DNA of 16,919 nucleotides from Kingella potus. GTDB lineage: Bacteria; Pseudomonadota; Gammaproteobacteria; Burkholderiales; Neisseriaceae. Shown one piece after another: positions 12,837 to 16,919 of the stretch. The notes beneath the pieces are model-generated. The model was not told where the DNA came from and ran no database searches. It worked only from the letters and a program-made list of their open reading frames with translations. The stretch is from NCBI RefSeq assembly GCF_900451175.1, contig NZ_UGJJ01000004.1:1-16919 (forward strand), written 5' to 3'. Both the position numbers and the translations under genes were made by a program. Position 1 is the first letter of the stretch. Every line of letters begins with the position of its first letter.

Positions 12837-13757
12837 ATGGCTGCATCAACCGCCGCAAACGAACATATTTACCAACTTCCCGCTTCACTTTATTTCCGCA
12901 CAGATCGTCCGGTGCAAATCGGAGAATTGGTTACGTCTTTGCAGTCTTTGGAAAAAATAACTGCCAGAATGCCCAAGCTGCTGGGAACAATCGCAAATGT
13001 TCAGGTATTGCGCACCGAGCTGTTGGTAAACGAAATTCAGGCCGGCAGCATTTGGGAAGATTTCATCGTTTCCGTCGTATTCGGCAATGAAGAGGAGATG
13101 ATAAAATTCAGCAAATATATGAACGGAGTTTTAAGGGAGCATCCTGTGGAAATTGGCAGCATACTAATCGGGGGGATGCTGGTTTTTGGCATTTATAAAG
13201 CGATTGCGTGGGCAAAGGGCGATTCGTCAAAAGATGCCAACCACATTGAAATAAAAAACAATACTATTATTCAGATTGGCGCGGAAACGGTTGAAAAGTC
13301 CCCGGAGCAATTTGTTGAAATAATCAAATCAACCGTGGGAGCGCACAAAAGCATAGCCAAAGAGGCTGTAAACGTGATTGCACCTGCCAAGAAAGAAAAA
13401 GGAAGCAGCATAAGTTTTGGAGGGAAAAACGAAGACTTGCCGACACTTGATGCGGGCTTAATCGAATCCGTACCCGGCTCGTTGAATATTGATCCGGAAT
13501 CGTCATCGCGCGATTTCTACGATATTGATTTAAACATACGCAAATTAAACCGCGACGGCGATACAGGCTGGGAGGCACTTATGCCGCCGCATATTACCAG
13601 ACGCTTGAAATTAACATTTGCAGATGGAATTTCCCATGAAGACATTGACGGGAAGTTCGAGTTTCGCGCCGATGTAAAAGTCTTCTACAAGCCGCAAGGG
13701 CGGAGCAGGACACTTACTCCGTATGAAATTATGCTGATTTCATTGGTTGAAAACTAA
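12837..13757 (+). CDS. 306-aa single-TM protein, likely lysogenic conversion gene
   Basis: I do not recognise a named family. An N-terminal soluble part (residues 1-103; YQLPASLYFRTDRPVQIGEL, LLVNEIQAGSIWEDFIVSVV) is followed by one membrane segment (about 105-124, GSILIGGMLVFGIYKAIAWA), then a long polar part with NNTIIQIGAETVEKSPEQFV, an AP-rich linker near 180-190, and a C-terminal domain with WEALMPPHITRRLKLTFADG and FEFRADVKVFYKP. The 'EIQAGSIWEDF' strand/helix and 'NNTIIQIGA' stretch recur, as I recall, in uncharacterised bacterial proteins. AGGAG lies 8 bases before the ATG. Lower GC than its neighbours and a strong terminator after it suggest an acquired gene. Downstream of cI, superinfection exclusion or anti-phage defence is the best guess. 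Confidence 0.8.
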   Translation: MAASTAANEHIYQLPASLYFRTDRPVQIGELVTSLQSLEKITARMPKLLGTIANVQVLRTELLVNEIQAGSIWEDFIVSVVFGNEEEMIKFSKYMNGVLREHPVEIGSILIGGMLVFGIYKAIAWAKGDSSKDANHIEIKNNTIIQIGAETVEKSPEQFVEIIKSTVGAHKSIAKEAVNVIAPAKKEKGSSISFGGKNEDLPTLDAGLIESVPGSLNIDPESSSRDFYDIDLNIRKLNRDGDTGWEALMPPHITRRLKLTFADGISHEDIDGKFEFRADVKVFYKPQGRSRTLTPYEIMLISLVEN

Positions 13758-13775
13758 GCTCCCTGCTTTAGCCAC

Positions 13776-13807
13776 AAAAAAGCCACGGAAAATCCGTGGT
13801 TTTTTTG
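13776..13807 (+). terminator. Intrinsic terminator of the cI-306 aa unit
   Basis: Stem CCACGGA (13783-13789) / TCCGTGG (13793-13799), loop AAA, flanked by A6 and T7, so it can also act on leftward transcripts. It separates the lysogeny unit from the micropeptide units. Confidence 0.87.
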
Positions 13808-13816
13808 CAAAAGTGC

Positions 13817-13845
13817 TTGCATATTATTCTAATGTGTATTAGAAT
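13817..13845 (+). promoter_or_regulatory. Promoter with 20-bp inverted repeat, micropeptide unit 1
   Basis: TTGCAT (13817-13822), 17-bp spacer, TAGAAT (13840-13845). A perfect inverted repeat ATTCTAAT-GTGT-ATTAGAAT (13826-13845) fills the spacer and the -10 box, the ideal place for a repressor. The RHH-like protein made from this unit is the obvious candidate. AAGTGCTTGC at 13811-13820 recurs at unit 2. Confidence 0.72.
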
Positions 13846-13876
13846 TATCCCTGTTGTGAAGAGCAACAAAGGAAAA

Positions 13877-13902
13877 GCCCCCAAACCTGATAATTCGGGG
13901 GC
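13877..13902 (+). other. 5' RNA hairpin of micropeptide unit 1
   Basis: GCCCCC (13877-13882) / GGGGGC (13897-13902) with a 14-base loop, in the leader just before the ribosome site (AGGAAGGA) of the micropeptide. It has no T-run, so it is a leader structure rather than a terminator. Confidence 0.6.
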
Positions 13903-13924
13903 GTTACACAGGAAGGATTACCCG

Positions 13925-13990
13925 ATGAGTACCTTCATCAAAGTAATTTTTCTGGTGTTATTCTTGCTGATGTGGCAATCAGCTTGGTAA
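13925..13990 (+). CDS. 21-aa hydrophobic micropeptide 1
   Basis: M-S-T-F-I-K then VIFLVLFLLMW and Q-S-A-W-stop: one short membrane-spanning helix with a Lys near the start. The ribosome site AGGAAGGA sits 6-8 bases before the ATG. Its size, composition and aromatic -SA(W) end resemble type I toxin peptides of the Ibs kind (E. coli IbsC ends in FSAY). It has a dedicated promoter and is followed by an RNA hairpin and an RHH-like gene. Either a membrane toxin or a leader peptide controlling the RHH gene would fit; the parallel in unit 2 makes a random ORF unlikely. Confidence 0.6.
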   Translation: MSTFIKVIFLVLFLLMWQSAW

Positions 13991-14002
13991 CGTAGTACCA
14001 GA

Positions 14003-14026
14003 CAGGGGGAGTTGCCGCTCCTCCTG
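14003..14026 (+). other. Hairpin between micropeptide 1 and RHH-like gene 1
   Basis: CAGGGGGAG (14003-14011) pairs with CTCCTCCTG (14018-14026) with one G-U pair; loop TTGCCG. It lies 12 bases after the micropeptide stop and has no T-run. The right arm contains CTCCTCC, an anti-Shine-Dalgarno-like sequence. It matches in position the hairpin at 14476-14520. Confidence 0.6.
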
Positions 14027-14066
14027 CTTCCGCCTAATATACAAAACCTTTGCTGGAAAATCAATC

Positions 14067-14252
14067 ATGGAAACGAAAAAATACGACCAAGCCGCCTACA
14101 ACCGCAAAAGCCGCGAGAAACACGGCATACGCCAGAAGTCTTTTGCGCTCGACCCCGACACCATAGCCCTACTGGAGCGGCTGGCGGCAGAACGCGGCGA
14201 AACCCAAACCGCCGTATTCAAAGCAGCCTTGAATAAATTGGCAGAAGGTTGA
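14067..14252 (+). CDS. RHH-like DNA-binding protein 1
   Basis: 61 aa: METKKYDQAAYNRKSREKHG, a basic N-terminus; RQKSFALDPDTIALLERLAA (strand and first helix of a ribbon-helix-helix); ERGETQTAVFKAALNKLAEG (turn and second helix). CopG/Arc-like small repressors have this form. About a third of residues match the second copy at 14538-14720, with KS..K.G....F....IAL.E..A...G..Q aligned. The ribosome site is weak (TGGAAAA), so its translation may depend on the micropeptide or the hairpin upstream. The likely target is the inverted repeat at 13826-13845. It could be the antitoxin or the autoregulator of the unit. Confidence 0.75.
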   Translation: METKKYDQAAYNRKSREKHGIRQKSFALDPDTIALLERLAAERGETQTAVFKAALNKLAEG

Positions 14253-14268
14253 GCCGCCGCAAAAGCGA

Positions 14269-14292
14269 AAAGCCCCGTAAATACGGGGCTTT
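14269..14292 (+). terminator. Terminator-like hairpin between the two units
   Basis: AAAGCCCCGT (14269-14278) / ACGGGGCTTT (14283-14292), loop AAAT. Only three T follow the GC stem, so it may leak some transcription into unit 2. Confidence 0.72.
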
Positions 14293-14306
14293 CACGCAGA
14301 AAGTGC

Positions 14307-14335
14307 TTGCTTAAATTAGTAAGCTAGGCTATAAT
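14307..14335 (+). promoter_or_regulatory. Promoter of micropeptide unit 2
   Basis: TTGCTT (14307-14312), 17-bp spacer, TATAAT (14330-14335), a near-consensus promoter. The spacer holds the inverted repeat GCTTA-AATTAG-TAAGC (14309-14324). The segment from AGCTAGGCTATAATACA resembles the promoter at 16253-16274. Confidence 0.78.
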
Positions 14336-14342
14336 ACATCCC

Positions 14343-14400
14343 ATCGGTTGAACAAGAACCGATAGGACAAACGCCCAACCTGCAATCCTGCTTTAAGGGC
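14343..14400 (+). other. 5' RNA hairpins of micropeptide unit 2
   Basis: First stem ATCGGTT (14343-14349) / AACCGAT (14357-14363), loop GAACAAG, at the very 5' end of the predicted message. Second, weaker stem GCCC (14373-14376) / GGGC (14397-14400) just before the ribosome site; its loop begins AACCTG, as does the single leader hairpin of unit 1 (loop AAACCTG). The common loop sequence suggests common ancestry of the leaders. Confidence 0.55.
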
Positions 14401-14419
14401 ACTTTCAGGAGAATGAAAA

Positions 14420-14473
14420 ATGAAATGGCTCATTTTTATTCTTCTCATGGTTTTATCGGCTAACGCCTATTAA
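14420..14473 (+). CDS. 17-aa hydrophobic micropeptide 2, Ibs-like
   Basis: MKWLIFILLMVLSANAY: a single membrane helix with Lys at position 2 and an -AY end. It compares well by eye with the E. coli type I toxin IbsC (MMRLVIILIVLLLISFSAY, from memory) in length, charge placement, Ile/Leu core and end. AGGAG is 8 bases before the ATG at 14420; the earlier ATG at 14413 is too close to it. No antisense promoter comparable to sib is evident downstream, so the control may differ from ibs/sib. It is followed within 3 bases by a long RNA hairpin and then an RHH-like gene, as in unit 1. Confidence 0.62.
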   Translation: MKWLIFILLMVLSANAY

Positions 14474-14475
14474 CC

Positions 14476-14520
14476 TTTGAGAAGCGGCGGGGTGGTAACG
14501 ACACCCTGCCGTTACTCAAA
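14476..14520 (+). other. Long hairpin between micropeptide 2 and RHH-like gene 2
   Basis: Outer stem TTTGAG (14476-14481) / CTCAAA (14515-14520), a 3x3 partly pairing internal loop, and inner stem CGGCGGGGTG (14485-14494) / CACCCTGCCG (14502-14511) with one G-U; loop GTAACGA. It begins two bases after the micropeptide stop. It has no T-run, so processing, ribosome control or antisense binding is more likely than termination. Confidence 0.65.
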
Positions 14521-14537
14521 ATCTTAAAGGAATCATC

Positions 14538-14720
14538 ATGGCACTGTCAAGACACGAAATCCAAAAGAAATCCGACCAAAAGCGCGGTGTAAAAAACAAA
14601 GCCTTCAAAATGAAGCTGGAAGACATCGCGCTAATCGAGGAAACCGCCCAAAGGCTGGGCATCAGCCAAATCGACCTGGTTGTCCGCGCCGTGCGCGAAT
14701 ACGCCGAACGCAAGCCCTAG
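14538..14720 (+). CDS. RHH-like DNA-binding protein 2
   Basis: 60 aa: MALSRHEIQKKSDQKRGVKN (basic), KAFKMKLEDIALIEETAQRL (strand, helix 1), GISQIDLVVRAVREYAERKP (turn, helix 2). It is the same fold and layout as the protein at 14067-14252 but clearly diverged. AAAGGA lies 8 bases before the ATG. It is preceded by its own promoter, micropeptide and hairpin, so the whole unit, not only the gene, is duplicated. The probable target is the inverted repeat at 14309-14324, which differs in sequence from that of unit 1, so the two may have separated their specificities. Confidence 0.75.
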   Translation: MALSRHEIQKKSDQKRGVKNKAFKMKLEDIALIEETAQRLGISQIDLVVRAVREYAERKP

Positions 14721-14748
14721 CCCGCAGGCCGCCTGAAAGTAAAAACAG

Positions 14749-14776
14749 TTGCGCCGGCATTTAAAAACAGGATAAT
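14749..14776 (+). promoter_or_regulatory. Promoter of the second PIN pair
   Basis: TTGCGC (14749-14754), 16-bp spacer, GATAAT (14771-14776), inside a short AT-rich stretch between GC-rich genes. A DUS-like AGGCCGCCTGAA (one mismatch) lies just upstream at 14728-14739. Confidence 0.5.
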
Positions 14777-14810
14777 TTCAGTAACTTTTTCATTTTTTTC
14801 AGGAGGCCGC

Positions 14811-15564
14811 ATGAAGCCAAACATCGAAAGCGGGGTAATCGCCCTAAGCGTTTCAATGCCCGACGCAACACAGCGGCTTACCCCTGAAACCACCCCCGCC
14901 GCCGCAGTAGGCAAGCTGTTTGCCCAAATGGTGGAACTGCTCAAAAGCAAAGACATTGCGCCGCAGGAAATACTGTTTGCAGGCGTAACAGAGGGCTGCA
15001 CGCAGCTTGCAGTCAGGGTGCCCGCAGGCAAAGAAACCGCGATTGCAGCCGCCTTAATGTCCAAAAGCGAAACAGATTTGGCCGGTATCAAAAAAACCCT
15101 TTCGCATTACGGCCTGTGCGCCAAAATACACACAGCGGACGGATTTGTCCGCAGCCTGATTCCCGAAACCAAGCCCGAAACCTACGAATACGAAGTCTTC
15201 CAAGAAGAAACATTCAGGGGCAAAGTCATCAACATCGGCGGCAAAGACGAAACCGTTCCCATGAAGCTGCTCACCGAAAACGGCGAAGTCAGCCTTACCA
15301 TCGACAGCACCGACCTTGCCCGCCGTATCGGCGCACACCTGTTTGACTACATCGAATGCACCGGCAGCGGCCTGCTGAAACTCGATGCCCACAGCCTCAA
15401 ATGGCAGCCCGTGGGCGGCAGATTCAAAATACACAGCTTTGAAGTCTTACCCGAAGCCGATTATGACGCATTTTTAGCAAAATTCCGCCTGATTGATTCC
15501 GAGTGGGGGGCGCACCGCCGACCCAATCCAGAAAATCGAAGCCATAAGGAGCGGCAGCTTATGA
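14811..15564 (+). pseudogene. Antitoxin-like partner of PIN protein, frameshifted near its end
   Basis: AGGAGG stands five bases before the ATG. The N-terminal part (MKPNIESGVIALSVSMPDAT, LFAQMVELLKSKDIAP, VTEGCTQLAVRVP) is followed by a small beta-rich domain: FRGKVINIGGKDETVPMKLL, SLTIDSTDLARRIGAHLFDY, IECTGSGLLKLDAHSL, FKIHSFEVL. Proteins with this 'G.VI.IGGK' domain are, as I recall, commonly encoded just before a PIN protein. At a run of six G (15505-15510) the frame breaks. With five G the protein would end W-G-R-T-A-D-P-I-Q-K-I-E-A-I-R-S-G-S-L and stop at 15564, overlapping the PIN start (ATGA). As it stands the frame runs on into the PIN gene and fuses the two. Confidence 0.65.
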
Positions 15565-16040
15565 TCGTGCTGGACAACAACGCCTTGGTTTTCCTTTACC
15601 GCCCCGAGGGCGGGCAGGAAGACCACAGCATCAGGATGAAGCACCTGTTTGAATGCCAAAAAGAACAAGGCGGCATTTTCGGCATACCCGCCCCCGTGCT
15701 ATCCGAGTTTCTCATCGGCGAACCAAGCCCCGCCAAACGGCAGGAATTTTTGCAACTGTTTGGCGCGAAAAGCCGGATTTTCAAAATACTGCCTTTCGAT
15801 ATGAAAAGCGCGGCCGTCTGCGCCATCATCTCGACAGGCTCAAAAACCTGCCAAACGAAGAAAGCAAAGAACCGCGCCAAAAAATCAAAATCGACCGTCA
15901 GATTATGCAATCGCCCTAAGCAACAGCGCACGTCCGTTATCTCCCACGATAAAACCTACTGACACGCAGCCAGGCTGACTTGAAGCCATGTCGGTTGAAG
16001 ACATAGAACTGCCGCCGAAATGCAGCCGGGCTTGTTTTAA
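15561..16040 (+). pseudogene. PIN-domain protein, multiply frameshifted
   Basis: The ATG at 15561 has AAGGAG nine bases upstream. It starts MIVLDNNALVFLYRPEGGQE, a PIN first strand with catalytic Asp, then GIFGIPAPVLSEFLIGEPSP (second acidic residue) and FKILPFDMKSAAVCAII. Near 15831 the sense frame shifts to DRLKNLPNEESKEPRQKIKI-DRQIM (third acidic residue). Near 15906 it shifts to AIALSNSAR, then SVISHDKT, later SVEDIELP and MQPGLF-stop at 16038-16040, a usual PIN ending. At least four single-base changes are needed, so no full PIN protein can be made from this sequence. The cause may be loss of a toxin or sequencing error. Confidence 0.68.
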
Positions 16041-16086
16041 ATACCAAAGCCACACCCTGCTTTTTGGTATAAATCGCAGATACCGC

Positions 16087-16098
16087 AGGCCGTCTGAA
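16087..16098 (+). repeat. DUS forming one arm of a terminator
   Basis: Perfect AGGCCGTCTGAA; its mirror image, with one change, follows at 16102-16110. Confidence 0.9.
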
Positions 16099-16114
16099 AA
16101 ACAGGCGGCCTTTT
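16088..16114 (+). terminator. Inverted-DUS terminator
   Basis: GGCCGTCTG (16088-16096) pairs with CAGGCGGCC (16102-16110) including one G-U; loop A5, then TTTT. Inverted uptake sequences as terminators are a standard Neisseria feature. It ends the antitoxin-like/PIN unit. Confidence 0.8.
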
Positions 16115-16134
16115 GCCATCGCCCAATCCCGCCC

Positions 16135-16167
16135 CCGCCCTTGCCCCGCCGCAAGGGCGGTTTTTTT
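16135..16167 (+). terminator. Second intrinsic terminator
   Basis: Perfect 10-bp stem CCGCCCTTGC (16135-16144) / GCAAGGGCGG (16151-16160), loop CCCGCC, then T7. Two terminators in 80 bp isolate the next transcription unit. Confidence 0.88.
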
Positions 16168-16242
16168 GCGGCCTGCCGAAAACTTTGTTATCAATAAAAT
16201 CAATGCTATATTAACTCTGCTACATTAAATCTTATCTTGCTA

Positions 16243-16270
16243 TTGATGTATTCGCTAGCTTGGCTATACT
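16243..16270 (+). promoter_or_regulatory. Promoter of the 16.3-kb gene pair
   Basis: TTGATG (16243-16248), 16-bp spacer, TATACT (16265-16270), at the end of a 90-bp AT-rich stretch. TAGCTTGGCTATACTACA is nearly the same as the -10 region of micropeptide unit 2 (AGCTAGGCTATAATACA). Confidence 0.65.
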
Positions 16271-16307
16271 ACACCCATTCAAAACAACCCACCCAAGGAA
16301 GCCCGTC

Positions 16308-16698
16308 ATGAACACCGCAGACATCCAAAGCCGCGCCGACGGCTACCACCTGCCCTGGAAGCCGCCTACTACCGCGCCCTTGATTTGGCCGAAGCCGCAG
16401 AAGACGAAGAAGAAAGAGCCAACGAAGCCGCGTATCAGCAGGCGCAATGGCACAGCCGCCACAGCCTGCCCGAACTGCTGGCCGCATGGGTGGAAGCCGA
16501 CGACCTCTGCCAAGAAGACTACGAAAGCTGCGGCCAAAGCGATTTTGAAGCCTTCAACAAAGAAACCTTGGAGCTGATGGGCGGGCCGCCACTCGCCCTG
16601 CCCCTGCCGATACCCACATGGGCGGAGTATTGCGCCCTCAAAGCCGCCCCCCTCATGCGCGGCAGCGACCCCGAATCCAAACAAGGAAAGCAGCATGA
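16308..16698 (+). pseudogene. Acidic hypothetical phage protein, frameshifted
   Basis: AAGGAAG stands 7 bases before the ATG. The first codons read MNTADIQSRADGYHLP. In the C-run at about 16351-16355 the sense frame moves by one, and continues EAAYYRALDLAEAAEDEEER, ANEAAYQQAQWHSRHSLPEL, LAAWVEADDLCQEDYESCGQ, SDFEAFNKETLELMGGPP, WAEYCALKAAPLMRGSDPES. A second one-base loss in the A-run near 16678-16682 would let it end TRKAA-stop at 16696-16698, overlapping the next start (ATGA). The protein would be about 130 aa and strongly acidic; I know no family. Confidence 0.6.
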
Positions 16699-16919
16699 AC
16701 ATCAGCGACGAACGAATCCGCTTCCTCATCGCCCGCCCCTATGCCCAAAGAGCCGCCGCCGCCGAGCTGGCCGCCCACATGAGCGCAGGCCAAACCATCG
16801 ACACCCTCTACCGCAAAGTCAGCACCGCCGCATGGAACGAAATCATGCAGGTGCTGGAACAACAGGCCGCCGAACAAATCGCCGAGCAAATCGACGAATA
16901 CCAATGGGAACAAAACCAC
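16695..16919 (+). CDS. Hypothetical helical protein, 3' end outside window
   Basis: The ATG at 16695 overlaps the expected stop of the gene before it, with AAGGAAAG 4 bases upstream. The 75 visible residues, MNISDERIRFLIARPYAQRA, AAAELAAHMSAGQTIDTLYR, KVSTAAWNEIMQVLEQQAAE, QIAEQIDEYQWEQNH, are helical and Ala/Glu/Gln-rich. No family is recognised. It is probably co-transcribed with the 16308 gene. Confidence 0.65.
   Translation, partial: MNISDERIRFLIARPYAQRAAAAELAAHMSAGQTIDTLYRKVSTAAWNEIMQVLEQQAAEQIAEQIDEYQWEQNH

Noticed and set aside
14413..14463. Alternative short ORF MKNEMAHFYSSHGFIG in unit 2
   Set aside because: Its ATG is directly against the AGGAG and the peptide has no parallel in unit 1; the frame starting at 14420 has correct spacing and a matching counterpart.
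15988..16197. Separate 69-aa rightward ORF beginning MSVEDIELPP
   Set aside because: Its first residues are the displaced C-terminal end of the frameshifted PIN protein; the rest runs through two terminators.

Overview
The window is most of a temperate-phage genome (prophage) from a Neisseria-type bacterium. The main evidence is the 12-bp DNA uptake sequence AGGCCGTCTGAA (the AG-DUS form that, as I recall, is typical of commensal Neisseria such as the mucosa/sicca/subflava group). It occurs 14 times as a perfect match, including inside phage genes. The structural genes are Mu/B3-like (DUF935 portal, Mu F-type morphogenesis protein, Terminase_6-type large terminase, Mor-type activator). The replication and immunity genes are lambda-like (CI/Cro switch, O-like initiator with iterons inside its gene, DnaC-type loader, Rha, RusA). 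No integrase or transposase is seen, so the phage probably extends beyond at least one edge.

Layout. 1-50 is the tail of a rightward gene with its terminator. From 97 to 5971, leftward (- strand), lies the late/packaging block, read from right to left: Mor activator, DUF1804 small terminase, a 26-aa ORF, large terminase, portal, and MuF protein with a toxin-like C-terminus plus a small candidate immunity gene. From 6117 to 6742 a rightward PIN/RHH toxin-antitoxin pair is inserted against the flow. rusA (-) follows, then a rightward KilA-N gene with its own promoter, folded leader and terminator. From 8282 to 12010 is the leftward early operon: cro, small ORF, two HTH genes, O-like initiator, dnaC-like, zinc-ribbon protein, rha. 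At 12011-12122 is the cro/cI switch. Rightward from there come cI, a 306-aa one-TM protein likely co-expressed in the lysogen, and two tandem copies of an unusual unit: promoter with inverted repeat, RNA hairpin, hydrophobic micropeptide of 17-21 aa, second hairpin, RHH-like protein. A possible antitoxin-like/PIN pair follows, then two small genes running off the window.

How it works together. CI and Cro set lysogeny versus lytic growth. The early operon builds a lambda-like replisome with a probable origin in the initiator gene. Mor then activates the leftward packaging block. Around this core are accessory genes in their own transcription units (PIN/RHH, KilA-N, 306-aa protein, micropeptide/RHH units, second PIN pair, MuF toxin tail) that look like host-fitness, exclusion or addiction functions.

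Caution on quality. Single-base frameshifts cluster at about 0.24-1.0 kb and 15.5-16.7 kb, hitting mainly toxin-like genes, while the roughly 14 kb between is clean. This is either real decay of toxin modules or low-quality sequence near contig ends; sequence alone cannot decide. The most promising undescribed system is the duplicated micropeptide-hairpin-RHH unit at 13.8-14.7 kb.
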